A DNA stretch of 64,000 nucleotides from Pandoraea captiosa (GCF_902459775.1 NZ_CABPSQ010000011.1:1-64000), one strand, 5' to 3'; positions 29,332-39,415 are shown, counted from the stretch's first letter. Made by a program: numbers and translations. The notes: a model not told the origin generated them from the sequence alone.

Positions 29332-29958
29332 ATGCCGACCCTGGCCACGCTTGCCACGTTTGTCGTTGTCGTACTCGGACTTTTTCTGATTCCGGGGCCT
29401 GCCGTTCTGCTGACCATCACGCGCACCGTGCAGGGCGGACGCCGCGCCGGCGTCATGACCGGCATGGGGATCGCCTTCGGCGACCTCGTGCACACGCTGT
29501 TCGCGGCGGTCGGACTGTCTGCCGTGCTCATGACCTCGGCGCTGGCGTTCGACGTGGTGAAATACGTCGGCGCGGCCTACCTGATCTATCTCGGCATCAA
29601 GGCGCTGCGCGAGCGCCCGGCCGATCCGCAATTGCCGACACCGCCCCGGGTCTCGCCGGGCCGAGCCTTCGTGCAAGCCGTGGCAACGGAAGTGCTCAAT
29701 CCCAAGACCGCCCTCTTCTTCCTCGCGTTCATGCCGCAGTTCGTGCATGCGAGCGAAGGGAACGCCTTCCTGCAGTTCCTCGTGCTGGGCATGGTGTTCG
29801 TTGCGATGAGTGCGCTGTACACCGCAGCCATCGCCTTGTCGGTGCGCCCGCTGGGCAAATTCGTGGGCCGCTTCACGTGGCTGCTGCGCAGGCAAGGCAA
29901 GATCATCGGCACCATCTTCATCGGTCTGGGGCTGCGGGTCGCCATGCAGCAACGCTGA
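29332..29958 (+). CDS. LysE/RhtB-family amino-acid exporter
   Basis: 208 residues with about six membrane helices; inner-membrane exporter of amino acids or related metabolites. The N-terminal LFLIPGPAVLLTITRTVQGG and the mid segment ATEVLNPKTALFFLAFMPQFV are the two family signatures. The ATG at 29332 is preceded by ggaggagg, which decides the start over 29266. No regulator is adjacent. Confidence 0.92.
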   Translation: MPTLATLATFVVVVLGLFLIPGPAVLLTITRTVQGGRRAGVMTGMGIAFGDLVHTLFAAVGLSAVLMTSALAFDVVKYVGAAYLIYLGIKALRERPADPQLPTPPRVSPGRAFVQAVATEVLNPKTALFFLAFMPQFVHASEGNAFLQFLVLGMVFVAMSALYTAAIALSVRPLGKFVGRFTWLLRRQGKIIGTIFIGLGLRVAMQQR

Positions 29959-29988
29959 GTTCGCCTTTCAATGTGGGAGTCGTTCGCC

Positions 29989-30804
29989 ATGCCATGCATT
30001 GTCCCGACGCTTCGCTCACCGTTTTCTCAATGTCTGTCCCGTTTGCGCCCTCGCAGCGTGGCCGCCACGACCCTGATCGCATGCGTCGCCACCATCGGCG
30101 CACACGCGACACCCGCCATGGCCGCCGACGCATCGCCGCCCGGCCCGGCAGCCATTGCGTTTTCCAAAGCGCCACCGGGCAGTGCCTTGCCGACGGGATG
30201 GCAGAACCTGCCGGTCGTCAGCGGCAAGAAGCTCACCGTCTACACCGTGGTGGCCGATGGCAGGCGCAACGTCATCGAGGCGAACTCGGCCGACTCGGCA
30301 TCGGCACTTGTAGCCAAGGGTGACGGCATCGACCTGAGTGCGACGCCCGTCGTCGCGTGGCGCTGGAAAGTGGACGCGGCGATTCCCGGCGCGGACAACC
30401 GGGCCAGCGACAAGGAAGATGCACCGGCGCGAGTCGTGTTCTTCTTCGACGGCGACAAGTCGTCGCTGCCGTTCGGCGACCGCGCGGCCATGACGCTCGC
30501 CAAGGCGGGCGGCGAAGATCTGCCCTACGCCACGCTGATGTACATCTGGTCCAACGATGCACCGGTCGGAGGCGTCATTCAGAACCCGCACACCGACCGG
30601 GTGCAGATGCTCGTCGTCGCCGGCGGTGACGCGTCGCTGGGCAAATGGCAAACCTTCTCGCGCAATCTCGCGGCCGACTTCGAGCGCGTCTACAAGGAAA
30701 AACCGGGCAAGCTGCTCGGCTTCGGCATATTTACCGATAGCGACAACACGCACGCCACCGCCCACGCCTGGTACGGCGACTTGCGCTTCGATCCGGCGAA
30801 ATGA
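29989..30804 (+). CDS. DUF3047 family exported protein
   Basis: 271 residues from Met at 29989 (29971 is an alternative). A signal peptide with a long hydrophobic core ends at Pro-Ala-Met-Ala-Ala near residue 46. The rest is the DUF3047 domain, with VVAWRWKVDAAIPGADNR, ARVVFFFDGDK, YIWSND and a C-terminal GDLRFDP. No function is established for the family; a periplasmic location is likely. It lies 30 bases after the LysE gene and may share its transcript. Confidence 0.85.
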   Translation: MPCIVPTLRSPFSQCLSRLRPRSVAATTLIACVATIGAHATPAMAADASPPGPAAIAFSKAPPGSALPTGWQNLPVVSGKKLTVYTVVADGRRNVIEANSADSASALVAKGDGIDLSATPVVAWRWKVDAAIPGADNRASDKEDAPARVVFFFDGDKSSLPFGDRAAMTLAKAGGEDLPYATLMYIWSNDAPVGGVIQNPHTDRVQMLVVAGGDASLGKWQTFSRNLAADFERVYKEKPGKLLGFGIFTDSDNTHATAHAWYGDLRFDPAK

Positions 30805-30959
30805 TCCGTGGAAGTCATCGACCAACGTCATTCGCCGAAGTCATCCGCCAACATCATCCGCCAACATCGGTCGGCAAATTCGACGCAGGAAACCGGTTCC
30901 GGTTTCATCAGCCGACACCCCTGCGAAAAGTCGTGTAGCAAGCCTCGAAAAAAACGTCG

Positions 30960-30982
30960 AAAGCCCCGTGTGACGGGGCTTT
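30960..30982 (+). terminator. Rho-independent terminator
   Basis: aaagccccgt (30960-30969) pairs with acggggcttt (30973-30982) around a 3-base loop, followed by T. It ends the rightward LysE-DUF3047 transcript. Confidence 0.85.
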
Positions 30983-31102
30983 TGCGCTATTGCAACGCTC
31001 GCTTGCGTGCTACGCTATCTCGCCTAGAATTTGAGCCATAAGTGGTAGACGGGCTCATCGCACTTCATCGTCGTTTCAGCCTTTCATCGCCCTGCGAGCG
31101 CC

Positions 31103-32887
31103 ATGCAAAAGAACCGCCAGCCCAAGGACGTTACGTTCGCCGCCAGTCCTGTTTTGCAATCGCGCATGTCGTTATGGCGATCCAAATTCGTCGTCATCGT
31201 CATCACCCTCGCCTTCATCGGTCTGGTGGTGCGCGCGTTCTGGATTGCCGGACCGGGTAACGGCTTCTACATCGCGCAGGGCGAAAAGCGTTACGAGCAC
31301 GCTATCGTCATGCCGGGCGTACGCGGCAAGATCGAAGATCGCGATGGCCGCGTACTCGCCACCAGTCTGCCGATGCGCACCATCTGGGCAGTGCCTGCCG
31401 AGGTACCGGACGACCTCTCCGACAGCGACATCCAGAAAGCCAGCAAGCTGCTCGACATTCCGACAAAGGAATTGCGCACGAAGCTCATCGGCGAGAAGAA
31501 GTTCGTCTACGTGAAGCGCCAGGTCTCGCCGGAGATCGGCAAGCAGGTCGAAGCGCTGGGCATTCCCGGCGTCTACGAAAGCAGCGAATACAAGCGTTTC
31601 TATCCCGAAGGCGAAGTCGCGGCACATGTCGTGGGCTTCACTAACGTTGAGGACAAAGGTCAGGAAGGCATGGAGCTCGGCGAGGAGCCGTTGCTTGAAG
31701 GGACGGCCGGTGTGCGTCGCGTCATCAAGGACCGGATCGGTCGCACGATTCAGGATCTGGACGACTCCAGCCCGCCGCGCGACGGCAAGGACATTCGTCT
31801 GACGCTCGACACGCGCGTGCAGTACATCGCCTATGAAGCGCTGAAGAATGCGCTCGATCGCACGGGCGCGAGGGCCGCGATGGCCGTCGTCATCGATGCG
31901 AAGAGCGGTCAGGTGCTGGCATTGGCGAATCTGCCGACCTACAATCCGAACGACCGGGAGCATCTCACCGGCGAACAACTGCGCAACCGGGTGTTCACCG
32001 ACGTGTTCGAACCGGGCTCGATTCTCAAGCCGTTCACGATGGCACTGGCGCTCGACCTGCACCGCCTCACGCCGACCACGACCATCGACACCGGTCCGGG
32101 CCGTTATGTCTTCGAAGGTGCGACGATCTCGGACGACAGTGCCAACGGCGTGCTGACTGCGGCGGGCGTCATCCAGAAGTCGAGCAACATCGGCATGACG
32201 AAAGTGTCGACCATGTTGCGCGCCGAAGAGATGTGGGACATGTTCACCGAGATCGGCCTGGGACAACAGCCGAAGCTGGGCTTTCCCGGTGCGGTGTCGG
32301 GGCGTCTCCGTCCGTACAAATCGTGGCGACGGATCGAACAGGCGACCATGGCTTACGGATACGGGATTTCCGCCTCGCTATTCCAACTGGCGCGCGCTTA
32401 CACGATCTTCGCGAACGACGGCGTGCTCGTGCCCATCTCCATCATCAAGCCCGACACGCCGGCACAACCCGAGGGAGTGCGCGTGATCGATGCGCGCACG
32501 GCCGTAGAGATGCGCAAGATGCTGGCCAGCGTGGTGGATACCGGCGGCACCGCAACGACCGCGCAGGTGGCCGGTTACAGCATCGGCGGCAAGACCGGCA
32601 CGGCCTACAAGGCTGGTGCGCATGGCTACGATCACTCGAAATATCGCGCGTCGTTCGTCGGGATTGCGCCGTTGTCGGCGCCGCGTCTGGTGATTGCCGT
32701 GTCCGTGGACGAGCCGAAGGCATCGCAGCACTTCGGCGGTCAGGCCGCCGGTCCGGCGTTTGCGGAAATCGCGTCGCAAGCGTTGCCGTTGCTCGGGATT
32801 CGGCCGGATCTGCCGGTAAGGCCCGGCGTGATTCTGGCGGCGCCGACTTCCGACACGCCGCCTGACGATAAAGCGCCTCACGGTTGA
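31103..32887 (+). CDS. ftsI: FtsI/PBP3-type peptidoglycan D,D-transpeptidase
   Basis: Cross-links septal peptidoglycan in the periplasm. 594 residues: one membrane anchor at about 28-48, a PBP dimerisation domain (starting RGKIEDRDGRVLATS) and a transpeptidase domain. Active-site motifs are SxxK in EPGSILKPF (Ser306, Lys309), SxN in QKSSNIGM and KTG in GGKTGTAYK. The usual FtsI signature reads GSTVKPF; here it is GSILKPF. The gene stands alone, without ftsL, murE or mraW, so it is probably a second, non-dcw copy. Confidence 0.9.
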   Translation: MQKNRQPKDVTFAASPVLQSRMSLWRSKFVVIVITLAFIGLVVRAFWIAGPGNGFYIAQGEKRYEHAIVMPGVRGKIEDRDGRVLATSLPMRTIWAVPAEVPDDLSDSDIQKASKLLDIPTKELRTKLIGEKKFVYVKRQVSPEIGKQVEALGIPGVYESSEYKRFYPEGEVAAHVVGFTNVEDKGQEGMELGEEPLLEGTAGVRRVIKDRIGRTIQDLDDSSPPRDGKDIRLTLDTRVQYIAYEALKNALDRTGARAAMAVVIDAKSGQVLALANLPTYNPNDREHLTGEQLRNRVFTDVFEPGSILKPFTMALALDLHRLTPTTTIDTGPGRYVFEGATISDDSANGVLTAAGVIQKSSNIGMTKVSTMLRAEEMWDMFTEIGLGQQPKLGFPGAVSGRLRPYKSWRRIEQATMAYGYGISASLFQLARAYTIFANDGVLVPISIIKPDTPAQPEGVRVIDARTAVEMRKMLASVVDTGGTATTAQVAGYSIGGKTGTAYKAGAHGYDHSKYRASFVGIAPLSAPRLVIAVSVDEPKASQHFGGQAAGPAFAEIASQALPLLGIRPDLPVRPGVILAAPTSDTPPDDKAPHG

Positions 32888-32922
32888 TTTTTTTGCCTCC
32901 CCCGCTTCCCGCGTCAGCGGTA

Positions 32923-32994
32923 GATCGGGGTGGGGGCCGCCCGCGGCACTCCAATGCCTGTTAAGTCGCACCGCGGGCGACCCCCACCCCGATC
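32923..32994. repeat. Long GC-rich inverted repeat
   Basis: Arms of about 25 bases (gatcggggtgggggccgccc and onward at 32923-32947; its near-perfect complement at 32970-32994) around a loop of about 22 bases, 36 bases after the ftsI stop. It may act as a terminator or transcript-stabilising hairpin, though no T-run follows. Confidence 0.75.
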
Positions 32995-33256
32995 CCCACA
33001 CGTTAGCGATGCGACGACACCTATCGGTGCGACTCGGTGAAGTCCATTACAACTGCGCCCTGAACGATCCGACGCCACTGTCCAGTACGTGGACGATGAC
33101 GCTACAGGATGTATGAGCGGCGGTTGTCGGTGCCCTGACGGAGTGACTTTAAAGTTGGAACGGAGTCAGGGTACCGGCAAGCGCCGCGGGTATGGGGGTC
33201 GGCGGGGGCGGAAGGAGTTGAATAGCGGGCGGTGTCGACGTAGCGATGCGGCGTGA

Positions 33257-33296
33257 GCAAAAAGGGCGATTCGATGATTCGAATTGCCCTTTTTGC
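33257..33296. terminator. Bidirectional terminator-like hairpin
   Basis: gcaaaaagggc and attcga pair with the complementary run ending gccctttttgc (33257-33296), one mismatch in about 17 pairs. The A5/T5 tracts inside the stem make it work-like in both directions. Confidence 0.7.
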
Positions 33297-33351
33297 ATAC
33301 CGCACCGGCAAAGCCGCACCACCCAACACCGGCCCCCGCACAAACGCCAAC

Positions 33352-33386
33352 AAAAAAAGGCGGCCCGGAAACCCGAAGCCGCCTTT
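33352..33386 (-). terminator. Rho-independent terminator of the cyo operon
   Basis: On the minus strand aaaggcggc pairs with gccgccttt (33356-33364 / 33378-33386) and is followed by a run of T (A-run 33352-33358 on +). It lies 36 bases past the cyoD stop. Confidence 0.85.
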
Positions 33387-33421
33387 CTCACTCGCCCAAC
33401 ATCCAGGGCAAGTCCAGAGAC

Positions 33422-33787
33422 TTACATCCCCGGCATCATCAGCGAGTTGGCGTTGTGCATGATCCACAGCGAGCCGACGAGCACGATGGCTACGATCAGC
33501 ACGGTGAACAGGAACGCCATCACATTCCAGCGCTGTTCCGACGAGCGGTCCATGTGCAGGAAGTAGATTAGGTGGACGATGATCTGCACGAGGGCAGCGC
33601 CGAGGATCAACGGCAGTACCGTCGACGGCGGCATCGTGCCATCCATCACCAGCTTGAACGGCACGACCGTCAGGATGACCGCGAGCACGAAGCCGATCAG
33701 GTACGACTTCACGCTGCCGTGGCTACCCCCGGCCGCATTGTGGCCAGCTTCGTGGCCGTGCGATTGCACCGATTTGCTATTGCTCAT
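33422..33787 (-). CDS. cyoD: Cytochrome o ubiquinol oxidase subunit IV
   Basis: 121 residues with three membrane helices, the usual CyoD layout. An N-terminal His/Gly-rich tail precedes SYLIGFVLAVILTVVPF. The segment AALVQIIVHLIYFLHMD is typical of the family. It assists assembly of the bo3 quinol oxidase. It follows the cyoC stop with no gap and is the last gene of cyoABCD. Confidence 0.96.
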   Translation of the reverse strand: MSNSKSVQSHGHEAGHNAAGGSHGSVKSYLIGFVLAVILTVVPFKLVMDGTMPPSTVLPLILGAALVQIIVHLIYFLHMDRSSEQRWNVMAFLFTVLIVAIVLVGSLWIMHNANSLMMPGM

Positions 33788-34414
33788 TTACATCGCTCCC
33801 ATCAGGTACACGACCGTGAACACGCCGATCCACACCACGTCCAGAAAGTGCCAGAACAGCGAGAGGCACTGCAGACGCGTGGTGTTGGTCGAGCTCAGGC
33901 CCTTCTTGGCGATCTGGTACATCAGCACGGCCATCCACAGCAGGCCCGAGGCCACGTGCAGACCGTGCGTTGCCACCAGGGCGAAGAACGACGACAGGAA
34001 GCCGCTGCGGTTCGGACCCGCGCCTTCGAGGATCAGGTGATGGAATTCGTACAGTTCCATGGCGATAAACGCCGCACCCAGAATCCACGTGATGGCAAGC
34101 CAGCCCATCACGGCACCCTTCTTGCCGTTGTGCAGGCCGATCATGGCGAAGCCATAGGTGATCGACGAGAACAGCAGGATGAACGTTTCGACCAGCACGA
34201 ACTTCAGGTCGAACAGTTCCTTGCCCGTGGGGCCGCCCGCCGTTGCGTCACGCAGCACGGCGAACGTGGCGAACAAGCTGGCGAACAGCACCAGGTCGGT
34301 CATCAGGTACACCCAGAAACCGAAGATCGTGTTGCCCCCGGTGTCGTGGTGCGCGTGGTCGTGCGCATGCGCATCGGCATGCGCGCCAGTGTGTTTGAGA
34401 ACTTCGCTCGTCAT
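33788..34414 (-). CDS. cyoC: Cytochrome o ubiquinol oxidase subunit III
   Basis: 208 residues, five predicted membrane helices, heme-copper oxidase subunit III family. Segments such as [20 protein letters not shown] and [12 protein letters not shown] are characteristic. The N terminus is unusually His/Asp/Ala-rich ([17 protein letters not shown]), a possible metal-binding patch. The gene starts two bases after cyoB. Confidence 0.96.
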   Translation of the reverse strand: MTSEVLKHTGAHADAHAHDHAHHDTGGNTIFGFWVYLMTDLVLFASLFATFAVLRDATAGGPTGKELFDLKFVLVETFILLFSSITYGFAMIGLHNGKKGAVMGWLAITWILGAAFIAMELYEFHHLILEGAGPNRSGFLSSFFALVATHGLHVASGLLWMAVLMYQIAKKGLSSTNTTRLQCLSLFWHFLDVVWIGVFTVVYLMGAM

Positions 34415-34416
34415 GA

Positions 34417-36405
34417 TTAAGCCTTTGCTGCTGCGGCCAGTGCCTGATGGTGAGCCGATTCAATGGCCACCACTTCCGGCGACTGCACGTAGTAGTCGAT
34501 CGAATCGTTGTTGCTGCGGCAGATGAACGTCACGATCATGCCCACGAAGCCGACGATGGCGAGCCACCAGATGTGCCAGATGGCGGCGAAACCGAACACC
34601 AGCGAGAAGGCACTGATGATGAAACCGGCGCCGGTGTTCTTCGGCATGTGAATCGGGGCGTAGCTCGTCTTCAGATCGCTCTTGATGCCGTGTTCCTTGC
34701 GATAGGCCAGCTCGTCGATGTCGTGCACGCGCGGCTCTTCGGCAAAGTTGTAGAACTGCGGCGGCGACGACGTCATCCACTCCAGCGTACGGCCGTTCCA
34801 GGGGTCGCCCGTGGTGTCGGCCAGCGCCTTGCGGTTCTTGATCGACACGACCAGTTGCAGCACCTGGAAGCCAATACCGGCGGCGATGAACAGTGCACCG
34901 ATGAGCGCTGCGATCAGCCAGGGTTGCCATTCCGGATTGCTGTAGTGGTTCAGACGACGGGTCATGCCCATCAGGCCCAGCACGTACAGCGGCATGAACG
35001 CGAGGTAGAAGCCGATCAGCCAGCACCAGAAGCTTGCCTTGCCCAGACGCTCGTCGAGCTTGAAGCCGAAAGCCTTCGGGAACCAGTAGTTCATACCGGC
35101 GATATAGCCGAACAGCACGCCACCGATGATCACGTTGTGGAAGTGAGCAATCAGGAACAGCGAGTTGTGCAGCACGAAGTCCGCACCCGGCACGGCCAGC
35201 AGCACGCCGGTCATACCACCGATCACGAACGTGACGATGAAGCCCAGCGTCCACAGCACCGGCGTGGTCATCTGCACGCGACCACGGTACATCGTGAACA
35301 GCCAGTTGAAGATCTTCACGCCGGTCGGGATCGAGATGATCATCGTCGCGATGCCGAAGAAGGCGTTCACGCTGGCACCCGAGCCCATCGTGAAGAAGTG
35401 GTGCGCCCACACGAGGAACGACAGCACCATGATCGCGGCCGTGGCGTACACCATCGACTTGTAGCCGAACAGCTTCTTGCCGGAGAACGTCGAGATGATT
35501 TCCGAGAAGATACCGAACGCCGGCAGAATCAGGATGTACACCTCAGGGTGACCCCAGATCCAGATCAGGTTGATGTACATCATCGGATTGCCGCCCAACT
35601 CATTCGTGAAGAAATGGAAGTCGAGGTAGCGATCGAGCGAAAGCAAAGCCAGCGTCACGGTCAGGACCGGGAACGCGGCGCACACCAGCACCATCGTGCA
35701 CAGGGAAGTCCACGTGAAGATCGGCATCTTCATCAGGTTCATGCCCGGTGCGCGCATCTTCAGAATCGTGACGACGAAGTTCACCCCGGTGAGCAACGTC
35801 CCCAACCCTGAAATCTGCAAGGCCCAGATGTAGTAGTCCACCCCCACGCCAGGGCTGTACTGAATGCCCGAGAGCGGCGGGTATGCCAGCCAGCCCGTGC
35901 GCGCGAATTCACCCACGCCCAGCGACAGGTTGACCAGTGCGGCGCCCGCCACGAACAGCCAGAACGACAGCGTGTTCAGGAACGGGAAGGCCACGTCGCG
36001 TGCGCCGATTTGCAGCGGCACCACGAGGTTCACGAGACCCGTCATGAAAGGCATCGCCACGAAGAAGATCATGATCACGCCGTGGGCGGTGAAGATCTGG
36101 TCGTAGTGATCCGGCGGGAGAATGCCGCCCGAGTTGTGCGCAAGCGCCAGTTGGGTACGCATCATCATGGCGTCGGCGAAGCCGCGCAGCAGCATGACGA
36201 GCGCGACGAGCACGTACATGACACCGATCTTCTTGTGATCGACCGACGTCACCCACTCGTTCCAAAGGTACTTCCACTTACCGAAGTAGGTGAGCAGAGC
36301 AATGATGCCCAGCCCGCCCAGCACCATCATGCCGACCGCGCCGACGATGATCGGCTCGTGGTACGGGATGGCTTCGAGAGTCAGTTTGCCAAACAGTGCT
36401 GACAT
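34417..36405 (-). CDS. cyoB: Cytochrome o ubiquinol oxidase subunit I
   Basis: Catalytic subunit of the bo3 oxidase: oxidises ubiquinol, reduces O2 and pumps protons. 662 residues with about 15 helices. Key segments are [15 protein letters not shown] (heme b His), [17 protein letters not shown] (Cu_B His and cross-linked Tyr), [10 protein letters not shown] (Cu_B His pair) and [16 protein letters not shown] (heme o3 and b His). The ribosome-binding site aaggag lies inside the last codons of cyoA, so the two are coupled. Confidence 0.97.
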   Translation of the reverse strand: MSALFGKLTLEAIPYHEPIIVGAVGMMVLGGLGIIALLTYFGKWKYLWNEWVTSVDHKKIGVMYVLVALVMLLRGFADAMMMRTQLALAHNSGGILPPDHYDQIFTAHGVIMIFFVAMPFMTGLVNLVVPLQIGARDVAFPFLNTLSFWLFVAGAALVNLSLGVGEFARTGWLAYPPLSGIQYSPGVGVDYYIWALQISGLGTLLTGVNFVVTILKMRAPGMNLMKMPIFTWTSLCTMVLVCAAFPVLTVTLALLSLDRYLDFHFFTNELGGNPMMYINLIWIWGHPEVYILILPAFGIFSEIISTFSGKKLFGYKSMVYATAAIMVLSFLVWAHHFFTMGSGASVNAFFGIATMIISIPTGVKIFNWLFTMYRGRVQMTTPVLWTLGFIVTFVIGGMTGVLLAVPGADFVLHNSLFLIAHFHNVIIGGVLFGYIAGMNYWFPKAFGFKLDERLGKASFWCWLIGFYLAFMPLYVLGLMGMTRRLNHYSNPEWQPWLIAALIGALFIAAGIGFQVLQLVVSIKNRKALADTTGDPWNGRTLEWMTSSPPQFYNFAEEPRVHDIDELAYRKEHGIKSDLKTSYAPIHMPKNTGAGFIISAFSLVFGFAAIWHIWWLAIVGFVGMIVTFICRSNNDSIDYYVQSPEVVAIESAHHQALAAAAKA

Positions 36406-36411
36406 TGTTGA

Positions 36412-37467
36412 TTACTCCTTATGCGCGTGCGCAGCCGTACCGGCGTGCATCGCGTGCGCACCGGCGTCCATGGCCATGGTCATCGACTGGCCTTGCACAT
36501 TGGCGGCGGCGGCCGGAGCCGTCGCGGCGTCCGTGCCCGCGCCCTTCATTTCCATCTTCATGTCCATGCCCTTCATTTCCACGGCACCGTGGTTCTCATG
36601 GCCTTCGTGCTTCTGCGCCATGCCCGATGCCATCGGGGCGTGCACGATCGACTGGAACATGTTCGCGTCGACCGAGCTGTAGTACGTCACCGGCGTGTTT
36701 TCGCTCATCGGCACCAGCGAGGCGTAAGCGTCGCGGTCGAGCACCTTCTTCGACTCGCGCACCTTCGTGACCCATTGCTGGAAGTCGCCATCGGTCATCG
36801 CCAGCGTCTTGAAGCGCATGCCCGAGAAGCCGCCGCCGCTGTAGTTCGCCGAGATGCCGTCGTACGAGCCGACGTGGTTGGCGATCAGGTGCAGCTTCGT
36901 TTCCATGCCGGCCATCGAGTAGACCTGGCTACCCAATTGCGGAATGAAGAACGAGTTCATGATCGATTCCGAGGTGATCTTGAAATTCACCGGGACATCG
37001 ACAGGAACGGCCAGTTCGTTGATCGACGCAATGCCCTGTTCCGGGTAGATGAACAACCACTTGTAGTTCAGCGCCACGACTTCGACCGTAATCGGCTTCA
37101 CTTCGCTTTCCAGCGGCTTGTACGGATCGAGTTCGTGGGTGGAGACCCAGGTGATGCGCGCGAGGATCGCAATGATGATGATCGGCACGAGCCAGACCAC
37201 GACCTCAATGGCCGTCGAGTGCGACCAATTCGGCTCATAGCGCGCCGACTTGTTGGTTGCGCGGTACTTCCACGCGAACCACAGCGTCATCAGGATGACC
37301 GGAATCACCACGATCAGCATCAGCCAGGTGGCCGTGAGGATCAGGTTCTTGTTCTCAATTCCGATCTGCCCCTTAGGGTCGAGCAGCGTCATGTCGCAGC
37401 CAGCCAAAAGCAGCGGCGAGCACAAGGCGAGGAGCCTAAACAATCGCGGGTTTCTGTGTTTCTTCAT
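36412..37467 (-). CDS. cyoA: Cytochrome o ubiquinol oxidase subunit II, with Met/His-rich tail
   Basis: 351 residues from the Met at 37467 (open to 37509). A lipoprotein signal ends in LLLAGCDM (lipobox Cys), followed by two membrane helices and a periplasmic cupredoxin-like domain without the Cu_A ligands, as normal for quinol oxidases. The C-terminal 65 residues are unusual: after VTYYSSVDANMFQSIVH come repeated His, Met and Gly (EGHENHGAVEMKGMDMKMEM, then AMHAGTAAHAHKE). Such a tail could bind copper. First gene of the leftward cyoABCD operon. Confidence 0.95.
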   Translation of the reverse strand: MKKHRNPRLFRLLALCSPLLLAGCDMTLLDPKGQIGIENKNLILTATWLMLIVVIPVILMTLWFAWKYRATNKSARYEPNWSHSTAIEVVVWLVPIIIIAILARITWVSTHELDPYKPLESEVKPITVEVVALNYKWLFIYPEQGIASINELAVPVDVPVNFKITSESIMNSFFIPQLGSQVYSMAGMETKLHLIANHVGSYDGISANYSGGGFSGMRFKTLAMTDGDFQQWVTKVRESKKVLDRDAYASLVPMSENTPVTYYSSVDANMFQSIVHAPMASGMAQKHEGHENHGAVEMKGMDMKMEMKGAGTDAATAPAAAANVQGQSMTMAMDAGAHAMHAGTAAHAHKE

Positions 37468-37978
37468 GTCACACGACAGGGTTGAGTTGGCCAGCGAACG
37501 GCGCAACACGGGCTTACCGGCCTGATGCAGGGTCGCAGGAGGTTGGCAAGGGTTAAGGTGGGACGGGAGCAGTCGTCACGCCGGTATTGCACCGGTTGAA
37601 CTACGACGACTGTGTCATCGAAAAGACGGGAACCGGGGCGGATTGCCGCCCGCAGACCTCAAGTCACTGTCCGACTTCTTGTCTTTTACTTCCATCACGG
37701 TGCGGCATTATGCCGAAGTTTAATTAGGCCGCACATTGCCCACCCACCAGCGCGACAATGTGTCGCGCGGCTCTCACGCGTACGCGCGCGACGTTTTCCC
37801 GGCAGATCGACACCTTTTTGGCGGTAAACGCTGTGCAATGCAGCAATGCGGGAAGGTTCTGGGAATTCAACAGGTGCGACGTTGTGTCGCACCCCGATTT
37901 GCGGTGTCGCAGCGAAATGCACCAAGACGGTGCACTCGCTGGCAGGCGATGTCGGTGAGGGGTATTGTGCCCGCCTTT
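37468..37978. other. Promoter region of the cyo operon
   Basis: About 510 bases between cyoA and the end of the LysE exporter gene. I find no convincing gene, and no clear FNR/ANR or other operator was recognised. The cyo promoter must lie in the first part. The low-quality frames here are shadows. Confidence 0.5.
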
Positions 37979-38608
37979 TCAGTCGAGCGACAACCGTACG
38001 GCAAATGCCATGAGGGCTGCGCCGAACGACCAGCGTTGTACTTTTTGTGCAAGCGGGCGAGCGCGCAGCCAGCATGCGATACGCGCCGCGCCAAAGGTGA
38101 GGGTCACGTCGAAGAGCGCGCCGACGATCAATAGCAGCACGCCGAGTTCCAGTACCTGCGACCACACCGGGCCTGCGTCAGGACGCACGAACTGCGGCAG
38201 CAGTACCGAACAGAACAGCAACGCTTTGGGGTTGAGCACACTCGAGAGCACGCCACGTCGGAATGCCTGCGAGAGCGGCGGTGCAATGTCGTTCGATGTC
38301 GCGGCCACGTCCATGCCGAACGCCGGCGAGCGCCAGATCTGGATCGCCACCCACGCCAGATAGATCGCGCCCGCGATCCGCACGGTCTCGAAAAGCCACG
38401 GTGCCGCACGCAGCAGCGCCGCCACGCCGCAGGCCGAAAGCGTGACGTGCGCGGCGCGCGCCAGCGCCAGGCCGGCGGCGGTCGCCAGTCCGTGCCGGGT
38501 GCCTCGCGTCATGCTCGTTTGCATGATCACCGCCATGTCCGGTCCCGGCAGCGCATAAACGACAACGAGTGCGCCGATGAAGACCGTGAGCAAATGCAGC
38601 GAGACCAT
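37979..38608 (-). CDS. LysE/RhtB-family exporter
   Basis: 209 residues with about six hydrophobic helices. Family signatures VVYALPGPDMAVIMQTSMTRG near the N terminus and SSVLNPKALLFCSVLLPQFV in the middle. It probably exports an amino acid. It is divergent from an Lrp-family regulator 268 bases away, the common exporter/regulator pairing (as in LysE-LysG or AzlB-type systems), so the regulator likely senses the exported amino acid. Confidence 0.92.
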   Translation of the reverse strand: MVSLHLLTVFIGALVVVYALPGPDMAVIMQTSMTRGTRHGLATAAGLALARAAHVTLSACGVAALLRAAPWLFETVRIAGAIYLAWVAIQIWRSPAFGMDVAATSNDIAPPLSQAFRRGVLSSVLNPKALLFCSVLLPQFVRPDAGPVWSQVLELGVLLLIVGALFDVTLTFGAARIACWLRARPLAQKVQRWSFGAALMAFAVRLSLD

Positions 38609-38876
38609 GACTTTTCTCCGTGGGATGAACGCAAGTGAAGTTGCGATTCATGATCTCTCCATTCAATGAGTGATAGATAGCGTTTTCCGCCCATCAACAA
38701 ATGAATATTTGGTGTATTTCTCTATATCAGTCCCGTTTGTCGACGAAAGCGCCGCCACCGCCTCGCCCCCACTGCCGGTCGACCTAAGCCATACGGATGA
38801 GGGAAACACTTCCCGCACAACGCGGATCGTGGTGGAATGCCGTCTTTGAAGCTGTTTTCGTAGCGGGATACCCACC

Positions 38877-39341
38877 ATGAACGAACTCGACGCCATCGAT
38901 CGGGCCATTCTTGCCATCGTCCAACGCGATGGCCGCATTTCCAACGCCCGCCTTGCCGAGCGCGTCTCCCTGTCCGAGACGCCCTGTGCCCGACGTCTCA
39001 AACGTCTCGAAGCCGAGGGCTATATCACCGGCTACCGAGCCGAGCTCTCGCACCGCGCGCTGGGCCTCGGCGTGACGGCGTTCGTTCACGTGCGCTTCGC
39101 CGTGCACGACCGTGCGTTGTCCGAACAATTCGAGCGCGAGGTGCAGGCCATCGACCGTATCGTCTCGTGCCACAACATCTCGGGCAGCGCCGACTATCTG
39201 CTCGGCGTGGTCGCCACGGATCTGGACGACTACGGCAGTTTCACGCGCGATGTCCTGCGCGCCCTGCCCGGCGTCACCGCCATCGAGTCGATGCTGTCCT
39301 TGCGTGAGGTCAAACGCGATACGGGCGCGCCGCTGCTGTAA
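38877..39341 (+). CDS. Lrp/AsnC-family transcriptional regulator
   Basis: 154 residues: an AsnC-type HTH (RISNARLAERVSLSETPCARR) followed by the RAM ligand-binding domain (GLGVTAFVHVRF, SGSADYLLGVVATDLDDY, GVTAIESMLSLREVK). Divergent from the LysE exporter, which it probably controls in response to an amino acid. Confidence 0.93.
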   Translation: MNELDAIDRAILAIVQRDGRISNARLAERVSLSETPCARRLKRLEAEGYITGYRAELSHRALGLGVTAFVHVRFAVHDRALSEQFEREVQAIDRIVSCHNISGSADYLLGVVATDLDDYGSFTRDVLRALPGVTAIESMLSLREVKRDTGAPLL

Positions 39342-39415
39342 AACGATTCACCAGGGCATACAGCAGGTTTCACCGTAAAATGTCAGCCTAAAACCAGAAC
39401 CAGACCAGGTGACAC

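Larger units (their letters stand above)
32888..33351. other. Non-coding gap with two hairpins
   Basis: More than 450 bases between ftsI and the cyo terminator with no supportable gene. Besides the two hairpins listed separately I see nothing else in it. Confidence 0.6.

Noticed and set aside
30808-31041. Small rightward frame of 77 codons before ftsI
   Set aside because: It reads straight through a strong rho-independent terminator and has no ribosome-binding site.
34447-35811. Rightward frame of 454 codons opposite cyoB
   Set aside because: His/Asp/Glu/Arg-rich antisense shadow of the oxidase subunit.
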